Shown: in pieces, positions 42,038-49,806 of the stretch | Layout of the letters: every line of letters starts with the position of its first letter | Numbering within the stretch: position 1 is the stretch's first letter | DNA from: Sneathiella chungangensis | Lineage (GTDB): Bacteria > Pseudomonadota > Alphaproteobacteria > Sneathiellales > Sneathiellaceae | Assembly: GCF_009882935.1 (NCBI RefSeq) | Contig: NZ_WTVA01000015.1 | Location: 496,001 to 560,000 of the forward strand | Direction of reading: 5' to 3' | DNA length: 64,000 bases | Notes under the pieces: generated by a model | The model's input: only the letters and a program-made list of their open reading frames with translations | Databases searched by the model: none | Told to the model about the DNA's origin: nothing | Position numbers and translations under genes: made by a program

Positions 42038-43008
42038 CCGACATGTACCAGGGTTTTCCCGATCGCCTGCTGATTTTCAAGGCGAGCGAGGGCGGCCCGC
42101 GCGTGATGAAGCGGAAAAACCTTGTCGATGACGGGACGCACGAGACCTCGTTCACACAGATCAAAGAGGTCCGCCATGACAAGGTTTGATATCTCGGGCC
42201 GCCGCCATGCGGTCAGCGACCAGTTCACGCCGAGGACGCCGTAAGACTTGATAAGCGGCATGTTCATGCGAAGGTCCGGTATCGTGCCGGATGCAAATCC
42301 AACGATCAGCAACCGACCACCGATCGCAAGTCTGCGGGAGCATATATCGAAAAGTTCGCCGCCAACCGGATCATAAATGACGTCGACCCCGCGATTGTCG
42401 GTTAGTTCCTTGAGCCGTTCCGCCAAATCTTCCTGACGGTAATTTATGGCAATATCGGCGCCGACTTCTCTGGCCGATTGCATCTTTTCCTCGCTGGAGC
42501 AGACGGCGATCACCCGGGCACCGAGGGCCTTGCCGATCTGGACGGCATAATTGCCGGTACCGCCGGCCGCGCCCAGAACGACAAGCGTCTCGCCTTCGCG
42601 GAGCCGGCCGCAGTATTTCAGGCCATACATCGCTGTCCCTCCGGCAAGCGGGACCGCGGCGCCGAGATCGTGGGACAGATTTTCCGGAAGCAAGAAGCAC
42701 ATTTGTTCGCGAACCGAACTGAACTGGCCAAGCGCGCCCTGTCCCATGCCAACGACCCGATCCCCGACTTTGAGGCGTTTGCAATCCTCGCCGGCCTCCC
42801 GAACGATACCGGAAAATTCCAGACCGAGAACAAAGGGCGGCTCCGGCTGGTCCTGATAAAGTCCTTTTGGCTGCAGTATATCCGGGAAATTGAGCGCAGC
42901 CGTCTTGATCTCAACGATCAGGCCGCGTGGCCGAACGGTGGGTTTCGGGAATTCACAAAGTTGCAGGCCATCAAGGCCCGCGGTGCCGTTAACAACAATC
43001 GCTTTCAT
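42034..43008 (-). CDS. NADPH:quinone oxidoreductase-like MDR dehydrogenase
   Basis: 324 aa, zinc-free medium-chain dehydrogenase. N-terminus MKAIVVNGTAGLDGLQLCEF, PDILQPKGLYQDQPEPPFVLGLEFSGIV, and the Rossmann motif LVVLGAAGGTGNYAVQIGKALGARVIAV. DVIYDPVGGELFD is the conserved quinone-oxidoreductase signature. No zinc-binding Cys cluster is present. ATG 43008 is preferred over a frame from 43053. It is divergent from the tandem HxlR regulator, and repeated operator-like elements lie between them. Confidence 0.9.
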   Translation of the reverse strand: MKAIVVNGTAGLDGLQLCEFPKPTVRPRGLIVEIKTAALNFPDILQPKGLYQDQPEPPFVLGLEFSGIVREAGEDCKRLKVGDRVVGMGQGALGQFSSVREQMCFLLPENLSHDLGAAVPLAGGTAMYGLKYCGRLREGETLVVLGAAGGTGNYAVQIGKALGARVIAVCSSEEKMQSAREVGADIAINYRQEDLAERLKELTDNRGVDVIYDPVGGELFDICSRRLAIGGRLLIVGFASGTIPDLRMNMPLIKSYGVLGVNWSLTAWRRPEISNLVMADLFDLCERGLVRPVIDKVFPLHHARAALARLENQQAIGKTLVHVG

Positions 43009-43052
43009 TCTTTTTATTCCGTCTTGTTGTCTTAGATCATGAGAATATCGCA

Positions 43053-43072
43053 AAAAGTCTCATATCGCAAGT
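43053..43072 (+). promoter_or_regulatory. Candidate HxlR-regulator element 1
   Basis: AAAAGTCTCATATCGCAAGT. It matches the right arm of the dyad at 46604-46623 at 17 of 20 positions. It lies 45 bp upstream of the tandem HxlR gene and 45 bp upstream of the oxidoreductase gene, so it could act on both. Confidence 0.6.
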
Positions 43073-43075
43073 AGA

Positions 43076-43095
43076 AATAGTCTCGTACTGAAAGC
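43076..43095 (+). promoter_or_regulatory. Candidate HxlR-regulator element 2 (weaker copy)
   Basis: AATAGTCTCGTACTGAAAGC. It matches 14 of 20 positions of element 1 and begins 23 bp after it (about two helical turns). Confidence 0.4.
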
Positions 43096-43117
43096 ATGAA
43101 AATGTTATACAGGCAGA

Positions 43118-44053
43118 ATGTTACAGGAAGAAATCTTGCCGGAAAGCAGCTGTTCCGTTGAGCGATCCTTCGAGATCCTTGGCGGCGCCTGGACCTTCCT
43201 CGTACTTCGGGAGGCATTGTTTCACGACGTCGTTCAGTTCGACAGTTTCCAGGCCAATCTCGGAATCGCACGTGAATCGCTCAAACGTGTCCTCAAGCGC
43301 CTTGTGCGTCACGGCGTGCTGGAGCAAAAGGCGCTCGTCCCCGGGGGTTTACGCAAAGGATATTTCCTGACCGAACGGGGCCGCGATCTGCTGCCGGCAC
43401 TTGTAGCGGCGCTCAACTGGGGCGAAGACTGGGTCGGAGAGGGCCCCAGCCCAGAAAGCCTCATTCACAAGAAATGCGGCCATCCCCTTAAGCGCGCCAT
43501 TGTCTGCTCTCACTGCCATCAGACAGTCGACGCGCGGGAGGTCAGCTTTGAAAGCCGGATCAAGAACCGGAGCAAGGGCCGCGCGAAATTTGCGAAAATG
43601 CGATATGTCGAGCAGGAGCTTCTGGAGCGTCAGCGGCCCTGCTCGATTGCCCGGACCATGGCGGCCATAGGCGACCCCTGGAGTTTTCTGATCATTCGCG
43701 AGTGCTTTTATGGTGTCAGGCGTTTCGATGCCTTCCAGCGGCGCCTGTCCATTGCGAGCAACATCCTGACAGCGCGTCTCAAACGGCTTGTCGCGGCAGG
43801 TGTGCTCCGGACGCAGCCGATTGCCGACCAGCCGCATCTTTCAGAATACAGAATGACGGAGAAGGGGCTGGCGCTTTATGCCGTGCCGCTCGCCATCATT
43901 GCCTGGGGTGACAAATGGCTTGCCGATGCAAAGGGGCCGCCGCTTATTCTCACGCATAAGGCGTGCGGTCATCAGTTTGCCGCGGAACTTCGTTGTCGGA
44001 CTTGCGACAGCCTGGTGACCCTCGACGATGTGGCATATCAGGCCCCTTCTTGA
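43118..44053 (+). CDS. Transcriptional regulator with two fused HxlR domains and zinc-ribbon-like segments
   Basis: 311 aa, about twice the size of an ordinary HxlR protein. First wHTH: CSVERSFEILGGAWTFLVLREALFHDVVQFDSFQANLGIARESLKRVL, residues 12-95. Second: CSIARTMAAIGDPWSFLIIRECFYGVRRFDAFQRRLSIASNILTARL, residues 175-260. Each is followed by a possible zinc ribbon: KKCGHPLKRAIVCSHCHQ and KACGHQFAAELRCRTCDS. HxlR proteins normally bind DNA as dimers with the first Cys as a redox or aldehyde sensor; both units here keep a Cys at that place. The fusion would give a built-in dimer. The repeats upstream suggest self-regulation. Confidence 0.88.
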   Translation: MLQEEILPESSCSVERSFEILGGAWTFLVLREALFHDVVQFDSFQANLGIARESLKRVLKRLVRHGVLEQKALVPGGLRKGYFLTERGRDLLPALVAALNWGEDWVGEGPSPESLIHKKCGHPLKRAIVCSHCHQTVDAREVSFESRIKNRSKGRAKFAKMRYVEQELLERQRPCSIARTMAAIGDPWSFLIIRECFYGVRRFDAFQRRLSIASNILTARLKRLVAAGVLRTQPIADQPHLSEYRMTEKGLALYAVPLAIIAWGDKWLADAKGPPLILTHKACGHQFAAELRCRTCDSLVTLDDVAYQAPS

Positions 44054-45684
44054 ACCTTTTGCCCCTTCACGTAGGCGGCCGCCCATCGATAATCCGGCTT
44101 GCCATTGGCGTGCCGAACGATTTCCGGCACGAAGAAGATCTGCTTGGGTAACTTATACCGGGCGATATGCCGGGAAGATTCTTCATGAATAGCCGTTTCT
44201 TGCGCCTCGGTATCAGGATGTAGCTGGACGACGGCGACAGCTTCCTGTCCCCAGCGGGCGCTTTCCCGGCCGACAACCAGCGCATCCTTTACGGCAGCAT
44301 GTTTTTTCAGCGCTTCTTCCACTTCCTCGACGAATATTTTTTCACCGCCGCTATTGATCACGAGGGAATCCCGACCGAAGAGCCGGACCAGATCCCCGCC
44401 CAACAACTGCGCGCGATCACCGGCAATGGCAAAGCGTTCCCCGTCGATCCTGACGAAGGTTTTTTTCGTCGCCACCTCGTCATTCAGATAACCGATGGGA
44501 ACATATTTGCGACGAGCCCACCAACCGAGCCCATCATGTCCTTCTTCAAGCAACGCCGTGCGATCCTCGCTCAGAACGGCGCTGCTCGGCGACATTTTGA
44601 AGGTCCCGGACGGATGCCCCTCGATATCCTCGACATGCTGCCCCTGATTGCCGCCTTCGGTCGACCCCAGGAAATCGAGAATTCTTGTTTTCGGCAACAA
44701 GCGGGTAAGTTCCTTCTTCGTGCGCGCCGACAAATGGGCTCCGCTGTTCAGAAAAAAGCGAAGCGTTCCAAGATCACGGCTTCCCATTTTGATTTCCTCA
44801 ATCAATGGAATGGCAAAGGCATCTCCGACGATGGAGAGCATCACGACTTTTTCGCGTTCGATGGTATCGAGAATATCCGCCGCGTCAAAATGCGCGACCT
44901 GATCCTGAATAACGACCGTGTTCCCGGCGAACAGGCCCATGATGGCATTCCATTGCCCCGCCGCATGCATAAAGGGGGGCGCGGGCATCACCGGCATTGT
45001 TCCCTCCCGAGCGATGGCGGCGACTTCGTCGAGGCTTTCGATAATGCCCTTGTCCGATAGTCGCCGCCCGCCCAGAACCGAGATCCAGATATCCCCCTGC
45101 CGCCAGAGCACGCCCTTCGGCTTACCGGTGGTGCCTCCGGTATAGAGGATATAAAGATCGTCCGGGCTGTAAGGAAGCATCACAGTATCCGGCGTGGCTG
45201 CTTCCAGGAGAAACTCGTAATCGATCGCGTCATCAATATAGGAAGGGCCGCCATCGTCGATCTCGATAAAGATTTGGAGGTCGGGAAGGCGATCCCTGAT
45301 CGCCGCAAGCTTTTCGCCGAAGCTCCGTTGGTAGACAATCGCCCTTGCTTTCGCGTTATTGAGAAGATAGGCAAGCTCCTGCTCAACATAGCGGTAATTC
45401 ACATTGAACGGGGCGACGCGCGCCTTGAACGCCCCGAACATGGTTTCGAGATATTCATTGCCGTTATGCAGATAGATCGCAATCAGGTCCTGTCCCGACT
45501 GCCAATCCTCCACTGTTTCCCGCTCCTGATGGCAACCGAGCTTCAGCGCGCCAAGCGCATTGGCGAGGCGGCTGGAGCGATCCGCAAAATCCGCGAATGT
45601 CCATCTTTTTCCACGGCAGACAATCGCCTCCCGCTCAGGGACGGCATTGCATACACAATCGAGGACTTGCGTTAGATGAAACAT
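44038..45684 (-). CDS. AMP-dependent acyl-CoA synthetase
   Basis: 548 aa. It activates a carboxylic acid to the acyl-CoA through an acyl-adenylate. ATP/AMP motif LYTGGTTGKPKGVLWR, GSTEGG, the hinge GYLNDEV with GERFAIAGDRAQLLGGDLVRLFGRDSLVINSGGEKIFVEEVEEAL, and the catalytic Lys near the end in RYKLPKQIFFVPEI. The N-terminal half (VCRGKRWTFADFADRSSRLANAL) is normal. The acid substrate (fatty, aromatic or steroid side chain) is not determined by sequence. It is 52 nt downstream of the enoyl-CoA hydratase gene and likely in its operon. Its 3' end overlaps the convergent hxlR gene end. Confidence 0.92.
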   Translation of the reverse strand: MFHLTQVLDCVCNAVPEREAIVCRGKRWTFADFADRSSRLANALGALKLGCHQERETVEDWQSGQDLIAIYLHNGNEYLETMFGAFKARVAPFNVNYRYVEQELAYLLNNAKARAIVYQRSFGEKLAAIRDRLPDLQIFIEIDDGGPSYIDDAIDYEFLLEAATPDTVMLPYSPDDLYILYTGGTTGKPKGVLWRQGDIWISVLGGRRLSDKGIIESLDEVAAIAREGTMPVMPAPPFMHAAGQWNAIMGLFAGNTVVIQDQVAHFDAADILDTIEREKVVMLSIVGDAFAIPLIEEIKMGSRDLGTLRFFLNSGAHLSARTKKELTRLLPKTRILDFLGSTEGGNQGQHVEDIEGHPSGTFKMSPSSAVLSEDRTALLEEGHDGLGWWARRKYVPIGYLNDEVATKKTFVRIDGERFAIAGDRAQLLGGDLVRLFGRDSLVINSGGEKIFVEEVEEALKKHAAVKDALVVGRESARWGQEAVAVVQLHPDTEAQETAIHEESSRHIARYKLPKQIFFVPEIVRHANGKPDYRWAAAYVKGQKVQEGA

Positions 45685-45736
45685 TCTTCGGGCACCAGTT
45701 CGGGACCGCGCTCAGGCGCTCCCCTTAAATAATGTA

Positions 45737-46531
45737 TCAGTCAGACCAGAAATCCTTGGACAATTCCCGCCGCTTCTTGCGGCTTTCCGCTTTCGTGAAA
45801 TCCTTGAGCCCAGATGAGCCGCGCGCATAGGGCATGATGGGAACCTCGAACGCGAGCGCCCCCTGTACCGACAGGTCGGCGCTCTTGTTAAGGGCGAATT
45901 TCGTCCGGCGTACCGTCATTGGATGCTTCTGCAGCATGATTTCCGTCAGCTTGGCGACCTCACTGGTAAGCTTTTCCGGTGAGACAACCCGGTTGACAAG
46001 GTCATAGCGCTCGGCCTTCTCCGCCGAGAACAACATGCCGATCAGGTTCCATTCCTTCGCCTTGCGCCGTCCCGCGAACCGGGGAATTCTGGAAAGACCA
46101 CCCCAACCCGGCGTGATGTCCCAGTCGATTTCCGGCATTCCCCAACGGGAGCGGTTAGTCGCGACAACAAAATCACAAACAAGCGTAAGCTCGAGCCCGC
46201 CACCCGTGCAGACGCCATCGACGGCGGCAATGGTGACAGGCGTCAGATCTTCTATCAGTTGTACGGTTTCCTGATAAAGGCGGACCTGCCAGTAGGCTTC
46301 GTCGCCTTTCCATTCATTGAATTCTTTTATGTCGTCGCCTGCGCAGAAGGTATCTCCGGCGCCGCGAAGGATCATGACGCGGCATTCCCTGTCGGCCCGA
46401 ACGGCGAGAATGGCGTCTTTTAGCTCCGCCGATAATTCCCGGTCGAGCGCATTATGCACTTCCGGCCGGTTCAAGGTGATCGTCGTGACTTCGTCCTTGC
46501 GCTCGAAAATCAATTTCTTGTAATCGCTCAT
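45737..46531 (-). CDS. Enoyl-CoA hydratase/isomerase (crotonase family)
   Basis: 264 aa. Oxyanion-hole and substrate segments: ILRGAGDTFCAGDDIKEF and VDGVCTGGGLELTLVCDFVVA. The two catalytic Glu positions are filled: GGGLEL and WGMPEIDWDITPGWGG. The enzyme hydrates trans-2-enoyl-CoA or isomerises related acyl-CoAs. First gene of an operon with the acyl-CoA ligase, divergent from the thioesterase across a long dyad. Confidence 0.91.
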   Translation of the reverse strand: MSDYKKLIFERKDEVTTITLNRPEVHNALDRELSAELKDAILAVRADRECRVMILRGAGDTFCAGDDIKEFNEWKGDEAYWQVRLYQETVQLIEDLTPVTIAAVDGVCTGGGLELTLVCDFVVATNRSRWGMPEIDWDITPGWGGLSRIPRFAGRRKAKEWNLIGMLFSAEKAERYDLVNRVVSPEKLTSEVAKLTEIMLQKHPMTVRRTKFALNKSADLSVQGALAFEVPIMPYARGSSGLKDFTKAESRKKRRELSKDFWSD

Positions 46532-46582
46532 TCTTTTTCCTTCCCTGTTCGGTTCTTCTTGTTTAGCGATTTTCTCAATGCT

Positions 46583-46623
46583 ACTTTCGTTATAAGATTT
46601 ATAAAAAGTCTAATAACGAAAGT
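46583..46623. promoter_or_regulatory. Long inverted repeat, candidate HxlR-regulator operator
   Basis: ACTTTCGTTATAAGA (46583-46597) and TCTAATAACGAAAGT (46609-46623) are inverted copies with one mismatch in fifteen, separated by 11 bp. It lies 52-92 bp upstream of the enoyl-CoA hydratase and 36-76 bp upstream of the thioesterase. Both arms carry the same 20-bp element as the region ahead of the tandem HxlR gene. Confidence 0.7.
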
Positions 46624-46658
46624 CAACCGCAAAAATTGTGGAAGGGAAATTGTCGAAA

Positions 46659-47084
46659 ATGACACGCAAACCACTGCCCGGTGACATTCCGCCAGGGTTC
46701 GTCGAAAGCCGGACGCGCGGCCCCTTTTCAACCCATAACGGGCCGTTCTTTCACAAAGTGGAGGGAGACCGTTTCTGGCATGGTCTCTTTGTAACCGCGC
46801 GTCATTGCAACTCGCGCGGGCGTCTTCATGGCGGCATGATGACGACCTTCGCCGACGGCCTGATGGCCACCGCCGTAGCCCGCGCCAACAAGGTTACCGC
46901 CGTGACCATCAATCTCAACTGCAATATCTGCGCGGCCGCCGATATCGGTGACTGGCTGGAGGGGACTGCGCATCAGACAGGGCTAAACGACGGATTCGCC
47001 TTCGTCGAGGCCGAAGCCCGGGTCGGCGAGAATATCATTTTTAATGCGAGCGGGGTGTTTCGGCTCTTGGAAGAGAGAGGATAG
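46659..47084 (+). CDS. PaaI-type acyl-CoA thioesterase (hotdog fold)
   Basis: 141 aa. The hotdog helix reads SRGRLHGGMMTTFADGLMATAVARA, with the HGG and the acidic Asp of the PaaI group, followed by TVAVTINLNCNICAAADIGDWLEG-like strands. It would hydrolyse an acyl-CoA, perhaps relieving CoA trapping. An in-frame GTG at 46638 is possible; ATG 46659 is preferred, with GAAGGGA about 11 bases upstream. It is divergent from the enoyl-CoA hydratase and followed by a terminator. Confidence 0.88.
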   Translation: MTRKPLPGDIPPGFVESRTRGPFSTHNGPFFHKVEGDRFWHGLFVTARHCNSRGRLHGGMMTTFADGLMATAVARANKVTAVTINLNCNICAAADIGDWLEGTAHQTGLNDGFAFVEAEARVGENIIFNASGVFRLLEERG

Positions 47085-47088
47085 ACAC

Positions 47089-47122
47089 AAAAAAGCCCCG
47101 CGTTTCCGGCAGGGCTTTTTTT
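47089..47122. terminator. Bidirectional terminator between the thioesterase and tRNA-Gly genes
   Basis: AAAAAAGCCC (47089-47098) pairs with GGGCTTTTTT (47112-47121), extended inward by two more pairs after one mismatch. A T run on each strand lets it serve the thioesterase (plus) and the tRNA (minus). Confidence 0.85.
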
Positions 47123-47128
47123 GATAAA

Positions 47129-47203
47129 TGGAGCGGGCGATGAGATTCGAACTCACGACCCTAACCTTGGCAAGGTTATGCTCTACCCCTGAGCTACGCC
47201 CGC
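47129..47203 (-). tRNA. tRNA-Gly (anticodon GCC)
   Basis: 75 nt with an encoded CCA end. Acceptor stem GCGGGCG/CGCCCGC, D arm GCTCAGGGGTAGAGC, anticodon loop TTGCCAA (GCC), T arm GTGAGTTCGAATCTCAT with TTCGAAT. All parts fold as expected. Discriminator base U as in other tRNA-Gly. Confidence 0.97.
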
Positions 47204-47233
47204 TCGAGCGCGCAAACTGCGTTGCGAGGCGGG

Positions 47234-47261
47234 ATAATACGTAAATGGGCTCCGAATGCAA
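47234..47261 (-). promoter_or_regulatory. Promoter of the tRNA-Gly gene
   Basis: TTGCAT (47261-47256), 16 bp, TATTAT (47239-47234), then a GC-rich discriminator (CCCGCC). The tRNA would start about 24 nt after the transcription start. Confidence 0.5.
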
Positions 47262-47362
47262 GCGCGTTTTCCGAAAAAATTCCGCTTTTGACAATTCTTT
47301 ATTTCCCCAAACGGATGGAGCCGCTAATTTCCTCCTTCGCGAGGGGAGAGAAAGGACGGCCA

Positions 47363-47866
47363 ATGCCGGCAACACCAGAGGATTTGTTTGAAAAACTCGA
47401 TGCGTTGGGAATCACCTATGAAACCCATCACCATGCGCCGGTTTTCACGGTCGAGGAGGCGCAGGAACATACCGGTGACATTCCGGGCGGGCATTGCAAG
47501 AATCTGTTTCTGAAAGACAAGACGGGAGACCTTTACCTGGTTGTCTGCCTGCAGGAAACCGCCGTCGATCTCAAGGCGTTCAGAAAACTGGTGGGCGCCA
47601 AGAATCTGAGCTTTGGCAAGCCCGACCTTCTTTACGAAACACTTGGCGTCGAACCCGGATCGGTCACCCCCTTCTCGCTGATCAATGATGCGGAACGAAA
47701 GGTTTCAGTGGTTTTGGAGAAGCGGATGATGGAGCACGAATTCCTCAACTACCATCCGCTTCGCAACACCATGACGACGCAGCTGGCCGCGAGAGATCTT
47801 GAAAAATTCATCCGCCATTGCGGTCATGAGGTCCGCCTTCTCGAGCTGCCGGAGCGGGACGGATAA
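47363..47866 (+). CDS. Prolyl-tRNA editing deacylase-like protein (YbaK/ProXp-ala, PrdX)
   Basis: 167 aa. The sequence LFEKLDALGITYETHHHAPVFTVEEAQEHTGDIPGGHCKNLFLKDK fits the free-standing editing domain that removes mischarged Ala (or another amino acid) from tRNA-Pro. KNLFLKDK holds the conserved catalytic Lys, and GSVTPFSLIND is the family GxxxPF motif. ATG 47363 has AAAGGA upstream; the frame further 5' runs into the tRNA promoter and is not coding. Confidence 0.9.
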   Translation: MPATPEDLFEKLDALGITYETHHHAPVFTVEEAQEHTGDIPGGHCKNLFLKDKTGDLYLVVCLQETAVDLKAFRKLVGAKNLSFGKPDLLYETLGVEPGSVTPFSLINDAERKVSVVLEKRMMEHEFLNYHPLRNTMTTQLAARDLEKFIRHCGHEVRLLELPERDG

Positions 47867-48022
47867 ATCATTCGCGGCTTGATTGTCTATCGCCCTGGCC
47901 TAAATCATCGACAGGACCTCTTAACAAAGCGGGTTTATGGTGCTATCCCATTGAGCGGACAACAAACGGCACTTGCGGTTTGCTCTTCTTTGATAACGAA
48001 CAGATATTGGTAAAATAAGCTT

Positions 48023-48928
48023 ATGGAAACTCTGATTGGCGAAAGCGCCGGTACGGCCGATAACTTGATCACAGACGGCTCCACCCAGACTTTCATGCAA
48101 GATGTCGTTGAAGCCAGCAAGGATACCCTCGTGTTGGTCGACCTCTGGGCCCCCTGGTGCGGCCCCTGCAAGCAGCTCGGGCCCTTGATTGAAAAGGTGG
48201 TGAAGGATGCGAAAGGCGCGGTCCGGCTGGTCAAGATCGACATTGATCAGCATCCGCAGATCGCCCAGAGCCTTCAGGTGCAATCCATCCCCGCCGTTTT
48301 CGCCTTCAAGGACGGACGCCCCATCGACGGATTCATGGGCGCCCTGCCGGAAAGCAAAATCAAGGAATTCGTTGAGCGGCATGCCGGACCTATCGGCCCC
48401 TCTCCGGTCGAGGAGGCCTATCAATCGGGCAGCGAGGCGCTGGAAGCGGGGAATACGGAAGTCGCCCTCGCCGCATTCGCAAAAATCCTGGAAATTGAAC
48501 CCGAGCATACGGACGCCAAGGCGCAGCTTGCCCGCGTCTATGTCAAGCTTGGCGAGGTAGAGGCGGCCAAAAGCCTGATGGAAACCATTCCCGAAAGCCC
48601 CAAGAAATCGCCAGCCGTCTCGGCGGCGCTCGCAGCCATTTCGATTGCCGAAAACGCCGCGAATGCAGGGGAACTCGAACCCCTTCGCGCCAAGGTCGAG
48701 GAAAATCCGGACGATCTTGACGCCCGCTTGGAGTATGCAAAAGCCCTCGTGGGCAATGGCGACTACGAAACCGGCGGCGGAGAGTTTCTTGAAATCATCC
48801 GCCGCGATCGTGACTGGAACGAGGCGGCCGGGCGACAAGAACTGTTGAAACTTCTGGAAATGATGGGGCCGACGAACCCGCTCACCAAATCCCTGCGCCG
48901 GCAACTGTCATCGATCCTCTTCTCATGA
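48023..48928 (+). CDS. Thioredoxin-TPR chaperone, CnoX/YbbN-like
   Basis: 301 aa. Residues 15-115 are a thioredoxin domain with WAPWCGPCKQLGPLIEKVV (active site WCGPC, both Cys present; E. coli CnoX lacks one). The C-terminal part is TPR-like: AYQSGSEALEAGNTEVALAAFAKILEIEPEHTDAKAQLARVYVKLGEVEAA. CnoX proteins protect substrates of GroEL and DnaK during oxidative stress. It overlaps the LonN gene by 4 nt (ATGA). Confidence 0.9.
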   Translation: METLIGESAGTADNLITDGSTQTFMQDVVEASKDTLVLVDLWAPWCGPCKQLGPLIEKVVKDAKGAVRLVKIDIDQHPQIAQSLQVQSIPAVFAFKDGRPIDGFMGALPESKIKEFVERHAGPIGPSPVEEAYQSGSEALEAGNTEVALAAFAKILEIEPEHTDAKAQLARVYVKLGEVEAAKSLMETIPESPKKSPAVSAALAAISIAENAANAGELEPLRAKVEENPDDLDARLEYAKALVGNGDYETGGGEFLEIIRRDRDWNEAAGRQELLKLLEMMGPTNPLTKSLRRQLSSILFS

Positions 48929-49584
48929 CGGATACGGTCGCGAATACGGGACTGGAGGAACTTCCACCCGTTCTCCCGATCTTCCCGCTGACCGGCGCGC
49001 TGTTGTTGACCAATGGACATCTGCCCCTGAATATATTCGAGCCGAGGTATCTTGCGATGGTGCAGGACGCCCTGGCGACGCATCGCCTGATCGGCATGAT
49101 CCAGCCGCGCGATCCGGACTCCAACCAGATGACGCCGGAAATTTACCAGATCGGCTGCGCCGGGAAAATCTGCGAATATGGCGAACTGCCGAACGGGATG
49201 CTGCGCATTACCCTTGAAGGGCTTTGCCGCTTCGAAGTGGTCGAGGAACTGGACGTCGCGACGCCATACCGCCAAGTAAAGGCCGGCTACAGCAGATTCA
49301 TGCATGATCTGGAACCGGCGCATCGCAATGGCGTCGACCGCGGCGCCCTCCATGACGCACTCCATCATTTTCTGGAATTCGAGGACGGCGCGAGCGACTG
49401 GCAGACGCTCGATCATCTGGAAGACGACAGTCTTGTTAATTCCCTCTCGATGATCTGCCCGTTTTCGCCGGTGGAGAAACAGGCGTTGCTCGAAGCGGAA
49501 GACGTCACCGCACGGTGCAACCTGCTGATCTGCCTCTTGCAGATGATGCTGCAGCAAGTGGAAACTCACCGTACCGTGCAGTAA
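48925..49584 (+). CDS. Lon N-terminal (substrate-binding) domain protein
   Basis: 219 aa. LPPVLPIFPLTGALLLTNGHLPLNIFEPRYLAMVQDAL is the LonN/PUA-like start, and RLIGMIQPRD and GCAGKICEYGELPNGMLRITLEGLCRF follow. The ATPase and protease parts of Lon are absent, as in the stand-alone family. Its function is unknown. It is in one unit with the CnoX-like gene and Trm112. Confidence 0.9.
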   Translation: MTDTVANTGLEELPPVLPIFPLTGALLLTNGHLPLNIFEPRYLAMVQDALATHRLIGMIQPRDPDSNQMTPEIYQIGCAGKICEYGELPNGMLRITLEGLCRFEVVEELDVATPYRQVKAGYSRFMHDLEPAHRNGVDRGALHDALHHFLEFEDGASDWQTLDHLEDDSLVNSLSMICPFSPVEKQALLEAEDVTARCNLLICLLQMMLQQVETHRTVQ

Positions 49585-49605
49585 TCCTAATTTGAGAGAT
49601 CCCTC

Positions 49606-49806
49606 ATGACCGATAACAAGACCCTCGCCGTTGATCCGAAACTTCTTGAAATCCTTGTTTGTCCCTTGACTAAAGGGCCGCTTATTTTTGATCGTGAGAA
49701 TAACGAGCTGGTGAGCAAATCGGCCGGGCTTGCCTTTCCGATAAGAAACGGTATTCCCATCATGCTGATGGATGAGGCCCGCGAAATCGACGAGACCCAA
49801 GGGTAA
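49606..49806 (+). CDS. Trm112-family zinc-binding protein
   Basis: 66 aa. [52 protein letters not shown] is the Trm112/YcaR pattern. Only the first Cys of the usual metal site is present (CPLTKGPL in place of CPxC), so zinc binding is doubtful. Trm112 proteins activate methyltransferases in archaea and eukaryotes; the bacterial role is less clear. The stop overlaps the next ATG by one base (TAATG). Confidence 0.9.
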   Translation: MTDNKTLAVDPKLLEILVCPLTKGPLIFDRENNELVSKSAGLAFPIRNGIPIMLMDEAREIDETQG

